From Actinokineospora bangkokensis (GTDB lineage: Bacteria > Actinomycetota > Actinomycetes > Mycobacteriales > Pseudonocardiaceae), in assembly GCF_001940455.1 (NCBI RefSeq), contig NZ_MKQR01000028.1:446348-510347 (forward strand): 64,000 nucleotides of DNA. The letters are read 5' to 3'. How positions within the stretch are numbered: position 1 is the first letter of the stretch; every line of letters begins with the position of its first letter. A model generated the notes under the pieces. It was not told the origin of the DNA, ran no database searches, and saw nothing but the letters and a program-made list of their open reading frames with translations. A program made the position numbers and the translations under genes. Of the stretch, positions 18,595-30,046 are shown one piece after another.

Positions 18595-18646
18595 GTGTCC
18601 AGAATGCCGCTTTGGCGGGGGTGTCGCCGGGTGAGGGAGGTGCGCG

Positions 18647-20194
18647 GTGTCCTTTGACTCCGGTGGCGGGTTCGACCACCACGGCGACGTCGACTGGGCG
18701 TGGAGCGACTTCTTCGGCGGCGACCTCGGGCAGAACCGGCGGTTGCGGGGGCTGGAGGAGAGCCGGGCCGCGCACCGGGCCGACACCGCGCGGCTGCGGG
18801 CGGAGCTGTCCAAGGCCACCGGCTCGCTGGAGGAGCGGCTGGCGAAGCTGTCGGCGGCGTTCGACGCGTTCGTCGAGCTGTCGCAGCTGGGCCCGCGGCT
18901 GGAGCTGTTCGACCGGGAGGCCGAGGCGCGCAGGCTGGCCCGGTCGCTGTTCGCCGGGGTCGACCGGCTCGACGAGGTCGTCGACGTGCCCGGCTACTGG
19001 CTGCCGCAGGCCCTGCTGGCGGTGCGCGCGCTGCGCACCGGCGGGGACGTCGCCACCCCGCTCGCGCTGGCGGTCGAGCGGGACGCGGCGTCGACGGCGG
19101 TCTTCCACGTGCTCACCGCCGGGGTGTTCGGCTTCGGGGAGTCGGTGCCCGCGGGGATGCTCGGCGAGGCGCTGCCGGAGTTCACCGACCCGCTTCCGAC
19201 CTCGGTGCGCGCGGTGTGGGTGCTCGCGGCCGACGGCTACTACGGCGCGGCCGGGCGCAAGCTCGCGGAGCAGCGCGGCGCGACCCACCTCGCCCGCCGC
19301 CCGCCCGAGGAGGTGGCGGCGGCGGTGACCACCTGGCGGCAGGCGCTCAAGCCCGACCACGAGGCCGAGTACAAGCTCCCCCAGGGCATCGCGGACGGCC
19401 CCCGGCTGCGCACGATCGCGGACGCGTGCACCCGCATCGCCCTGCTGCGCGCGCACGTGCGGCAGGCCCTGGCCCCCCGCCCGGACCAGCGCGACGAGCT
19501 GGACCCGCTGGTCAAGAGCACCCTGGAGCGGGTGGTCGAGACCGGCGCGCCGCGCGAGCAGGAGCTGCTGGGGCGGGTGCGCGAGCTGCGGGCCACCGTC
19601 GGCGGCGGCAGCCCCGACGAGCTGCCCGAGCACGCGGGCGACCCGGCCGCGTTGCTGCGCGCCGACGGGGTGGACGAGGCGCGGCCCGGCAGGCGGGCCC
19701 TCGCGCTGCGGGCGTCGAGCCGGGACGTGCTCGCCACCGCCGAGCAGTTGGCCGCCGACGCCGCCACCGAGCTGCCCGAGGAGGTGAGCGTGCGCCCCGG
19801 CGTCGGGACGATGGTGGTGCGCGGCGGGCGGGTCGCGGAGCAGTCCGTCGAGCGCGCGGCGGCCCGGGGCGTCCCCGAGGTCGACGGCACGCGCCGGGTG
19901 GTCGGCGCCGCCCTGGCGGGCGTGGCGCTGGTGGCCCTGGTCCTGGCCCTCGTCGCGGGGTGGGGCTGGGCCGTCCCGGCCGTGCTGGCCGCGGGGGGCG
20001 CCGCGGTGCAGCTCACCCGGCACGCCAAGGCGGGTCGCGAGCGGGTCGCCGCCCTGGAGCAGGGGCGGGCGCGGGCCGCGCGGGAGGCCGAGCAGGCGGA
20101 GCGGATCGCCGCGGCCGCGCTGGCCGACCTGCGCGGCAGGCAGGAGCGGGCGGCGCGCGACCTGGCCGAGCTGCGCCACCTGCTCGGGGCGTGA
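18647..20194 (+). CDS. Unknown coiled-coil protein with C-terminal membrane hairpin
   Basis: I do not recognise this 515-residue protein. It has an N-terminal Gly/His/Asp-rich start with a GGDLGQNRRL segment, a coiled-coil-prone region (about 30-75) and a mostly helical middle. A hydrophobic pair lies at about 425-465 (AALAGVALVALVLALVAG, then AVPAVLAAGG), followed by a very charged Arg/Glu/Ala coiled coil to the end. The layout suggests a cytoplasmic protein anchored by a C-terminal hairpin. GTG start at 18647 with GGGAGG 6 nt upstream. It is divergent from the dehydrogenase and followed by the crotonase-fold gene, which has its own promoter. Confidence 0.75.
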   Translation: MSFDSGGGFDHHGDVDWAWSDFFGGDLGQNRRLRGLEESRAAHRADTARLRAELSKATGSLEERLAKLSAAFDAFVELSQLGPRLELFDREAEARRLARSLFAGVDRLDEVVDVPGYWLPQALLAVRALRTGGDVATPLALAVERDAASTAVFHVLTAGVFGFGESVPAGMLGEALPEFTDPLPTSVRAVWVLAADGYYGAAGRKLAEQRGATHLARRPPEEVAAAVTTWRQALKPDHEAEYKLPQGIADGPRLRTIADACTRIALLRAHVRQALAPRPDQRDELDPLVKSTLERVVETGAPREQELLGRVRELRATVGGGSPDELPEHAGDPAALLRADGVDEARPGRRALALRASSRDVLATAEQLAADAATELPEEVSVRPGVGTMVVRGGRVAEQSVERAAARGVPEVDGTRRVVGAALAGVALVALVLALVAGWGWAVPAVLAAGGAAVQLTRHAKAGRERVAALEQGRARAAREAEQAERIAAAALADLRGRQERAARDLAELRHLLGA

Positions 20195-20228
20195 TCGGCG
20201 TCTCGGGGAGGGGGGCGGGGGTGCCCGT

Positions 20229-20240
20229 TACGGTGGGGCG
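20229..20240 (+). promoter_or_regulatory. Leaderless-type promoter of the crotonase-family gene
   Basis: TACGGT (20229-20234), six bases, GTG at 20241. Confidence 0.6.
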
Positions 20241-21008
20241 GTGAGCGAGCACCTGAGCCTGGCCGTCGAAGGGCCGGTGGCCACCCTGACCATCGACCGC
20301 CCGGCGAAGCGCAACGCGCTGAGCTACGACATGTGGGCGGCCATCCCCGGTCACGTGGCCACCGTCGCCGCCGACCCGGCGGTGCGCGTGCTCGTGCTGC
20401 GCGGCACCGACACCTTCTCCGCGGGCGCGGACATCTCCGAGTTCACCACCCTGCGCCGCGACGCCGCGGGCGCCGTGCGCTACGGCGAGGCGGTGGAGGC
20501 CGCCACCGCGGCGCTGACCGGCCTGCTCAAGCCCACCATCGCCGCCATCACCGGTTTCTGCATCGGCGGCGGCTGCGAACTGGCCCTGGCCTGCGACATC
20601 CGCATCGCCACCGACGCCTCCCGGTTCGGCATCACCCCGGCCAAGCTCGGCATCGTGTTCAACCTGCCCTCCACCAAGCAGCTCGTCGACGTCGTCGGCC
20701 CGGCCTGGGCCAAGCAGATCCTCTACACCGGCGACATCCTCGACGCCGCCACCGCCCTGCGCATCGGCCTGGTCAACGAGCTGCACCCGGCCGAGGACCT
20801 GCCCAAGCGCGCCGAGGAACTGGCCACCCTGATGGCCGCCCGCTCCCAGGTCACCATCCGCGGCGCCAAGACCATCATCACCAAGATCGTCGCGGGCGCC
20901 GCCCAGGCCGACGACGAGGTCGACCAGCTCTACTCCGCCTCCGTCGCCAGCGCCGACTACGCCGAGGGCGTCACCGCCTTCCTGGAGAAGCGCGCCCCCA
21001 GGTTCTAG
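20241..21008 (+). CDS. Enoyl-CoA hydratase/isomerase (crotonase) family protein
   Basis: A 255-residue crotonase-fold acyl-CoA enzyme. Oxyanion-hole motifs FSAGADISEF (about 60) and GFCIGGGCELALACD (about 108) are intact. Glu in GGGCE matches the first catalytic glutamate of true hydratases. The second one is missing: the equivalent block reads FGITPAKLG instead of FGxPEhxLG. That pattern resembles methylmalonyl-CoA decarboxylase-like members (FSMTPVNLG in ScpB). Simple hydratase activity is therefore doubtful; decarboxylase or isomerase chemistry is as likely. Its stop shares four bases (CTAG) with the stop of the convergent HD gene. Confidence 0.85.
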   Translation: MSEHLSLAVEGPVATLTIDRPAKRNALSYDMWAAIPGHVATVAADPAVRVLVLRGTDTFSAGADISEFTTLRRDAAGAVRYGEAVEAATAALTGLLKPTIAAITGFCIGGGCELALACDIRIATDASRFGITPAKLGIVFNLPSTKQLVDVVGPAWAKQILYTGDILDAATALRIGLVNELHPAEDLPKRAEELATLMAARSQVTIRGAKTIITKIVAGAAQADDEVDQLYSASVASADYAEGVTAFLEKRAPRF

Positions 21009-21598
21009 GCGCTCAGGGCGGCCAGTTCGGTGGTGAGGTTGTGCCGGGCCCGGGGTTCCCAGTCCGCCCGGGCTTCCGGGGTGCGGTAGAGGGAAGGCAG
21101 CGCCAGCAACGACTCCAGCACGCGCGCCCGGCCCACGCGGAACTGGTCGTCGGGCACGTAAGCGTACTCGGCGCGGACGGCGTGGGTGTACTCGGTGTAG
21201 GTGCTCGGGGGGCTGGACAGGATCCGCAGGTCGGCGTCGCAGAGGACGGCGCCGTTGGGGTCGTCCTGGGCGACGTGGTGGCCGTTGGTGAGGCGGATGA
21301 GGCGGGTGACCTCAGCGACGTCGGGGGCGGGGAGGTGGGGGGTCAGGTCGGCCTCCGCCAGGCGGGCGCTGGCTTCTTCGTCGTCGGGGCGGCCCTGGTA
21401 GACGGCGTCGTGGTAGCAGGCGGCGAGGCGGACCAGGTCCGGGGTGGTGGCGTGGTGGGCGAGGGTGTCGACGGCGCGCAGGACGTGGTCGAGGTGGTGG
21501 GGGGTGTGGTAGCGGCGGTGGGGTTCGGACCAGCGGGCGAGCAGGGCGGTCAGCAGGTCGGTCGGGAGGCCCGCGCGGGCCCACACCTCGTGCGGCAT
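21005..21598 (-). CDS. HD-superfamily metal-dependent phosphohydrolase
   Basis: A 197-residue predicted phosphohydrolase. Metal ligands are visible as His in YHTPHHLDHVL (about 30-40), the HD pair in AACYHDAVYQG (about 60-70) and a late Asp in LCDADLRIL (about 119). The family acts on nucleotides or phosphorylated metabolites; the substrate here is unknown. Leaderless-type promoter (TAGCGT, six bases, ATG). It is transcribed divergently from mfd, with less than 100 bp between the starts, and convergently with the crotonase gene, whose stop overlaps its own. Confidence 0.85.
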   Translation of the reverse strand: MPHEVWARAGLPTDLLTALLARWSEPHRRYHTPHHLDHVLRAVDTLAHHATTPDLVRLAACYHDAVYQGRPDDEEASARLAEADLTPHLPAPDVAEVTRLIRLTNGHHVAQDDPNGAVLCDADLRILSSPPSTYTEYTHAVRAEYAYVPDDQFRVGRARVLESLLALPSLYRTPEARADWEPRARHNLTTELAALSA

Positions 21599-21610
21599 GG
21601 CCGGACGCTA
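21599..21610 (-). promoter_or_regulatory. Leaderless-type promoter of the HD gene
   Basis: On the minus strand TAGCGT (21605-21610), six bases (21599-21604), ATG at 21598. Confidence 0.65.
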
Positions 21611-21639
21611 GCGGCGCGCACGGTGTCGGTGCCAGTGCG

Positions 21640-21645
21640 TAGGCT
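21640..21645 (+). promoter_or_regulatory. -10 box of mfd
   Basis: TAGGCT about 46 nt before the mfd start. The gene is then leadered, with GAAGGA as ribosome-binding site (about 21675). No clear -35 is visible. Confidence 0.45.
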
Positions 21646-21690
21646 TGACACCTGTTTCGACAACCCCCCACGCGAAGGACAGGCGCACCA

Positions 21691-25275
<3,585 letters not shown>

Positions 25276-25485
25276 GGGCCTTCGGGTTTCGGGGAACTGC
25301 TGCGCAGCTCTGTGGAGAACGCGGATCGCTCTGCGGGCTCGATGGGGTGGCCTGGTGGGAGGTCACCGGGTGGGGGCGGGGTGGGTGGGTCGTTGCCGAC
25401 GGGGAACCTGGGGGGATGGTGCGCGTCGTAACGGGTGGTTGTGGTGGGGCGAAGTTCTTGGCATAAGCAGCAGGGGAGGTTGCAC

Positions 25486-25821
25486 GTGTCCAGCACCGGG
25501 TTCCTGGCTGTCGACCCCGGCGCCGCTGAGCGGGCGGCGGGGGCTTGTCGGGCGCAGATCGCGCGGTTGGACGTCCACATCCGGGCGGCCGAGGGGTTGG
25601 CGGACCCGGACTTCGGCGCGTGCGCGCTGGGGCGGGGGTTGAGCGGGAAGTTCGTGGAGAAGCGGACTGCGGGCGACGGGTTGATCGCGCGGTTGCGGAT
25701 GGCCCGGGAGGGGCTGGAGTCGGCGGCCCGGCACTTCGAGGCGACGGCGGCGGCGTACCGGGCGACGGAGGAGGGGGCCGAGCGGGCGCTGCGGTTCACC
25801 GGGAACCTGGAGCAGGCGTGA
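25486..25821 (+). CDS. Small helical protein with YxxxE motif, probable type VII secretion substrate
   Basis: A 111-residue all-helical protein, Ala/Glu/Arg-rich, with no signal peptide. Near the C-terminus it carries YRATE, matching the YxxxD/E motif that follows the helical hairpin of ESX/type VII substrates. Size and helical content resemble EspC/PE-like partners rather than a canonical WXG100, as no WxG is seen. The GTG at 25486 has GGGGAGG 6 nt upstream. Its stop overlaps the next gene by four bases (GTGA), and that gene encodes a WxG-containing PPE-like protein followed by an EspG-like chaperone. The pair therefore looks like a PE/PPE-type heterodimer. The 210-nt gap after mfd holds nothing else I can support. 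Confidence 0.65.
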   Translation: MSSTGFLAVDPGAAERAAGACRAQIARLDVHIRAAEGLADPDFGACALGRGLSGKFVEKRTAGDGLIARLRMAREGLESAARHFEATAAAYRATEEGAERALRFTGNLEQA

Positions 25822-27080
25822 GCGGGGAGCGGGCGCGGTCGGACGCCGAGCTGCTGGCCCGGTTGCGGCACGTGGCCGACGACCTGGCGGCGACGGGCAC
25901 CGACATGGACCCGCAGGCCATCCGGGCGGTGGACAACTGGCAGGCCTGGCGGCACCGGGACATGGTGGCGCTGGTCGAGCAGATCACCTCGGGCACCGGG
26001 GGCACGCCGGGGCACGAGTGGAGCGCGCTGGGCGCGGCCATCACCGAGGACTTCGCCGCCTTCGACGAGGAGCTGAACCGGGCGTTGGGGGAGGGGTGGC
26101 AGGGGGCCGCCGCAGACAGCGCCGCCGCCGCGACCACGCCCATCGGGCAGTGGGGGCAGCAGCTCGGGCAGGTCACCGCCGTCACGGGGGTGCGGATGCT
26201 CGCCGCCGACCTGGCCGCCCAGCAGGCCAGGACGCACCTGCCGGTGCCGCAGGACTTCGACTGGCAGCGGGCGATGTTCGCCCCGGACCCCGAGCTGGAC
26301 CTGTTCGAGCAGCACACCGCGCAGGAGAACGCCAAGGCCGAGGCCGTGCGGGTGATGGACACCTTCATCACCGGCGGCTACCGCGAGGCCGACGCCACCG
26401 TGCCCGCCTTCCCCGAGCCGCCCGGCCTGGTGCAGGGCAGCGCGCCGGTGGAGTACGGGCCCGGCGGGTCGTACCTGGGCGCCCCGACGTCCGGGGGCAG
26501 CTACCCGATGTGGACCGGGCTGGGCGTGCCCGTGCCGTTCACCGAGTCGTCGACCGCCCCGGCCGGGGCCACCGGCGCGCCGGTGCCGCCCACCTACTCC
26601 GACTGGGGCCCCGCCCAGCCGACCCCGCAGGCCGTGCCCGGTGGCGCGGTCGGGCCGGTGGTGCCGCTGGGCCAGGAGGTCACCACGCAGACCTCGGCCG
26701 CGAGCGTCTTCGGGGGCTCGGGGGCGTCGTCGGCGGGGGCGGGCGGCTACTCCGGCGGCGGGTACTCCGGGTCCGCCGCGGCCCCGCCCGCCGCGTCGGC
26801 GGGCCAGGACCACCTCGGCGGCGGCGCGGCCGCGGGCGGGCGCGGCCCGGTGCAGCCGGGCATGACCGCCGCCTTCGCCCGCCCGCTGGCCGAGAACCCG
26901 CGCCCGGCCACGGGGGCGGCCCCGATGGGCGGCGGGATGCCCATGGGCGGCGCCGGGGCGCACGGCGGCGGGGACGACGACGCCGAGCACCGGTCGAAGT
27001 ACGTGGTGGAGGGCGAGTCCGGGTCGGTGTTCAGCCACGGCCTGTCCTCGGTGACCCCGGTGATCGGCGAGACCCAGTGA
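25818..27080 (+). CDS. PPE/WXG-like protein with long Gly/Pro-rich C-terminus
   Basis: A 420-residue protein. The N-terminal ~170 residues are helical and contain EGWQGAAADSAA (about 94), a WxG turn as in type VII secretion substrates of the PPE/WXG group. The region after about 190 is Pro/Gly/Ser-rich and low in complexity (poly GGG-SS-GG and GGGMPMGG stretches), suggesting an extracellular or surface-exposed disordered tail. No signal peptide. Translationally coupled to the preceding YxxxE protein through a 4-nt overlap and followed 28 nt later by an EspG-like gene. I infer that it is exported by an ESX-type system encoded elsewhere, since no EccC or EccD is in the window. Confidence 0.65.
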   Translation: MSGERARSDAELLARLRHVADDLAATGTDMDPQAIRAVDNWQAWRHRDMVALVEQITSGTGGTPGHEWSALGAAITEDFAAFDEELNRALGEGWQGAAADSAAAATTPIGQWGQQLGQVTAVTGVRMLAADLAAQQARTHLPVPQDFDWQRAMFAPDPELDLFEQHTAQENAKAEAVRVMDTFITGGYREADATVPAFPEPPGLVQGSAPVEYGPGGSYLGAPTSGGSYPMWTGLGVPVPFTESSTAPAGATGAPVPPTYSDWGPAQPTPQAVPGGAVGPVVPLGQEVTTQTSAASVFGGSGASSAGAGGYSGGGYSGSAAAPPAASAGQDHLGGGAAAGGRGPVQPGMTAAFARPLAENPRPATGAAPMGGGMPMGGAGAHGGGDDDAEHRSKYVVEGESGSVFSHGLSSVTPVIGETQ

Positions 27081-27108
27081 CCCCCAGGACCCGGTGATCG
27101 GGAGACCC

Positions 27109-27849
27109 GTGAACGCCACCACCACGCGCGACTGGTCGCTGACCCCCGAGCAGCTGGCCCAGCTCTGGGACCGGATGGGGCTCGACGTCCTGCCCTACCC
27201 CATCCAGGTGCGCCGGGTCGGGCTCACCGACGCCGAGGCCCAGGTCGCCGGCGAGCGGATCAGGGCGGGCCTGCGCGCCGCCGGGCTGCTCGACCCGCGC
27301 GGGCGCATCGGCGCCGACCTGGAGTCCGCGCTGCGCCAGCTCACCGCGCCGGAGGCGGCGGTGGACTCGGTGTGGCTCGACGCCCGCGGCGGCGAGTCGC
27401 CGCACCGGGCGCTGGCGGTGCGCACCGGGCGCCGGGCCGTGCTGGCCGTGCAGGCCCCCGGCCGCGACAAGCTCACCGGCGGCCAGGTCACCGTGCGCGA
27501 CATCGGGGTGTCCGCGCTGCTGGACGCGGTCGTGCGCACCCTGCCCCCGGTCCCGCCGGGCAGGCGGCCGGGCGGGCGCTGGCCCGCTGAGCAGGCGCGC
27601 AGGCACCCCGGCTACAGCGAGGTCGTGCACGCCCCGCGGGCGCGGGCCGGGCAGCTGGGCGTGCGGGTCGACCGCAGGCGCGGGCCGGTGCTGTCCTGGT
27701 TCGACGTCCCCGGCGACGGCCGCTACGGGCTCGTGCGCACCGCGCCCGGCGCCGGACCGGACTGGGCGCACCTGTTCCCGGTCGACCCGGCGGGCCTGCA
27801 CCGGTGGCTGGGGACCGCGTTGGAGCGCACCAGGACCGACCTGGCCTGA
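27109..27849 (+). CDS. ESX secretion-associated protein EspG family
   Basis: A 246-residue cytosolic protein resembling EspG chaperones, which hold PPE-type substrates before export by type VII secretion. Visible features are the N-terminal LTPEQLAQLWDRMGLDVLPYP segment region and a middle block with VWLDARGG and RTGRRAVLAVQ. A C-terminal half includes RVDRRRGPVLSWFDVPGDGRYGLVR-type strands. The GTG at 27109 is preferred (GGGAG four nt upstream) over an in-frame GTG at 27094. Location directly after a WxG/PPE-like gene supports the call. Ends about 90 nt before the lipoprotein gene. Confidence 0.7.
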   Translation: MNATTTRDWSLTPEQLAQLWDRMGLDVLPYPIQVRRVGLTDAEAQVAGERIRAGLRAAGLLDPRGRIGADLESALRQLTAPEAAVDSVWLDARGGESPHRALAVRTGRRAVLAVQAPGRDKLTGGQVTVRDIGVSALLDAVVRTLPPVPPGRRPGGRWPAEQARRHPGYSEVVHAPRARAGQLGVRVDRRRGPVLSWFDVPGDGRYGLVRTAPGAGPDWAHLFPVDPAGLHRWLGTALERTRTDLA

Positions 27850-27936
27850 CACCCCGCGGCGCCGCGGTCCCCGGTCCGCTTCACCCACACGGGTGCCGGT
27901 GTGTGGCGGAGCGTGGTTGTGAGAGGGTGTGCCACT

Positions 27937-29019
27937 GTGACCACAGTCATCCGCCGCCGGGGCGCCGCCGCCGCCGCGCTGACCGCTGTCCTCGGACTCG
28001 TGCTCAGCTCCTGCGCCTCGGGGCCGAGCCAGGTCAACGCCGCCGCCATCATCGACGGGGAGGTCATCTCCGTCGGCCAGGTGCAGGAGCTGGTGGCCCA
28101 GGCGCAGCGCGCCGAGCCCGCCACCGCGGTGCTCGCCACCCAGCGCAAGCTGCCCTACCTGTCCCGCGGCGTGCTGGAGAAGCTGATCAACCACCGGTTG
28201 ATCGAGGCCTACCAGAAGCGCACCCCGGTCACCATCGACGAGTCGCTGGTCGCCCAGGGCGCCGACCGCCTCGCCGCCACCACCGACCAGCTGCCCGCCG
28301 ACGGCGCGGGCGTGCCGGTGGAGGCGATCGTGAACAACGCGGTCACCAAGTCCTTCCCGGCCCAGGAGCAGATCCGCGACCTGCTGCTGCTCAACGCCAT
28401 CGGGTCCTCCCGCAACACCCAGCAGGTCACCGTCGACCTGGTCGCCTTCGACGACGCCGCGGCCAGCTCCGAGGGCACCGCCCGCGACCGGGCGATGGCC
28501 AAGGCCAACCAGCTCGCGGCGCTGACCACCGCCGAGGCCGACGCGCTCATCCAGAAGGAGAGCGCGGAGAACCGGGCCAAGGCCCAGCAGCAGGACGCCT
28601 CGGGCCAGCCGGTGACGGTGCCGCTGTGGCAGACCGGGGCCACCTTCTCCTCCGGCGACGCCGAGCAGGTGCCGGACGCGATCGTGAACACCCCGCTGTT
28701 CGGCAGCGCGCCCGGCAGCGTCGTGGTGTTCAAGTACGACCAGCCCTCCCAGTCCGGGGAGACCTCCACCGTCTGGTACCTCGGGGTGATCAAGGCGGTC
28801 AAGGACGGGCCGAAGGTCTCCGCCGGGCAGGCCGCGAACGCGTTCTCCGCGCGCAACGTCGCCTTCGGGCAGCGCGCGCTGCACTCGGTGGTCAACGACT
28901 TCGGCTTGGAGCTGAGCCCGCGCTACGGCGTGTTCGACCGCGCCACCCTGTCCATCGCCCCCAGCGAGGGCGAGACCAACGGCGCGGTCCTGCACCTCAA
29001 GGACGCCAAGACCCCGTGA
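27937..29019 (+). CDS. SurA N-terminal-domain-like lipoprotein
   Basis: A 360-residue exported lipoprotein: signal peptide with positively charged start, hydrophobic core and lipobox LSSC (Cys26). The mature part starts with AAIIDGEVISVGQVQEL, the pattern at the N-terminus of SurA/PrsA-type chaperones, and continues as a long helical domain (LEKLINHRLIEAYQKR). A parvulin catalytic domain is not evident; the 200-340 region is only weakly suggestive. A role in folding or trafficking of exported proteins is inferred. GTG start with GAGAGG 10 nt upstream. Its stop overlaps the mazG start (GTGA). Confidence 0.7.
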   Translation: MTTVIRRRGAAAAALTAVLGLVLSSCASGPSQVNAAAIIDGEVISVGQVQELVAQAQRAEPATAVLATQRKLPYLSRGVLEKLINHRLIEAYQKRTPVTIDESLVAQGADRLAATTDQLPADGAGVPVEAIVNNAVTKSFPAQEQIRDLLLLNAIGSSRNTQQVTVDLVAFDDAAASSEGTARDRAMAKANQLAALTTAEADALIQKESAENRAKAQQQDASGQPVTVPLWQTGATFSSGDAEQVPDAIVNTPLFGSAPGSVVVFKYDQPSQSGETSTVWYLGVIKAVKDGPKVSAGQAANAFSARNVAFGQRALHSVVNDFGLELSPRYGVFDRATLSIAPSEGETNGAVLHLKDAKTP

Positions 29020-29936
29020 CGCACCACCCCGGCAGCGCCGTCGTGCTGGCCGTCGAGGGCGTGCTCCCGGCGGCGGCGCTCCCGCTGCTGCGCGCCGCGG
29101 CGCGCGTCTTCGCCACCGACCCCGCCCTGGGCGACCCGCCCCCGGCCGACCTGGTGGCGCTGGCCGCGGCCGAGCCGGTCGTGCTGGTCACCGACCAGGC
29201 GGGCGCCGGGCTGCTGCCGGGCGCGCCGGTGGTGTCCGCGCCGGGCACCGGGCTGGTCGCCGCCGCCCGGGTGATGGACACCCTGCGCTCCCCGGGCGGC
29301 TGCCCGTGGGACGCCGAGCAGACCCACGACTCGCTGCGGCAGTACCTGGTCGAGGAGTGCTACGAGCTGCTCGACGCGATCGACTCCGGTGACCGCGCCG
29401 CGCTGCGCGAGGAGCTGGGCGACGTGCTGCTCCAGGTCCTCTTCCACGCCAGGGTCGCCGAGGAGGACGGCACCGACCCGTTCTCGGTCGACGACGTGGC
29501 CCGCGACCTCGTCGCCAAGCTGGTCGGGCGGCACCCGCACGTCTTCGCGGGCGGCGACCCGGCGGTGCGCGACGCGGGCACCCAGGAGCTGCGCTGGGAC
29601 GAGCTCAAGCGCACCGAGAAGCGCCGCGAGTCCAGTGTGGACGGTGTGGCGACCGGTCAGCCCGCGGTGGCCCTGGCCGCCAAGCTGACCCAGCGCACCA
29701 CCCGCGCCGGGCTGCCCGAGGACCTGCTGCCCGCGGGCGGCTCGGTCGGTGAGCGGCTGTTCGCCCTGGCCGCCGAGGCCAAGCTGGCGGGCGAGGACCC
29801 CGAGGACGCGCTGCGCCGGGTGGCCAGGGCGTTCGAGGTCGCCGTGCGCACGGCCGAGCACTCGGCCAAGCAGGACGGCCTCGACCAGACCCGGCTCGAC
29901 GCGGAGTCCTGGCGCAAGCACTGGCCGACCCCCTGA
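29016..29936 (+). CDS. mazG: Nucleoside triphosphate pyrophosphohydrolase MazG
   Basis: Hydrolyses NTPs and dNTPs to monophosphates, cleaning oxidised or excess nucleotides. The 306-residue protein has an N-terminal region of about 75 residues like that of mycobacterial MazG. One MazG domain follows, with the metal-binding pattern EECYELLDAI (about 111) and EELGDVLLQVLFHA (about 130), i.e. ExxE...ExxD, and the downstream KLVGRHPHVF block. The second copy found in E. coli MazG is degenerate here. GTG start overlapping the upstream lipoprotein stop. Position after mfd is conserved (Rv1020-Rv1021). Confidence 0.93.
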   Translation: MTHHPGSAVVLAVEGVLPAAALPLLRAAARVFATDPALGDPPPADLVALAAAEPVVLVTDQAGAGLLPGAPVVSAPGTGLVAAARVMDTLRSPGGCPWDAEQTHDSLRQYLVEECYELLDAIDSGDRAALREELGDVLLQVLFHARVAEEDGTDPFSVDDVARDLVAKLVGRHPHVFAGGDPAVRDAGTQELRWDELKRTEKRRESSVDGVATGQPAVALAAKLTQRTTRAGLPEDLLPAGGSVGERLFALAAEAKLAGEDPEDALRRVARAFEVAVRTAEHSAKQDGLDQTRLDAESWRKHWPTP

Positions 29937-30034
29937 CCGCGGGCGATCCCGCTCGCTGCCGCCGGGTGGTGGGGTGGCGTGGTCCAGCGGTGCGGTGTGC
30001 GGCGAAATCCGCGCGCGGTCGGGCCCGCGGTCGC

Positions 30035-30046
30035 TAATTTGGCGGG
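30035..30046 (+). promoter_or_regulatory. Leaderless-type promoter of the tricorn gene
   Basis: TAATTT (30035-30040), six bases, GTG at 30047. This is the most AT-rich -10 of the leaderless set. Confidence 0.6.
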
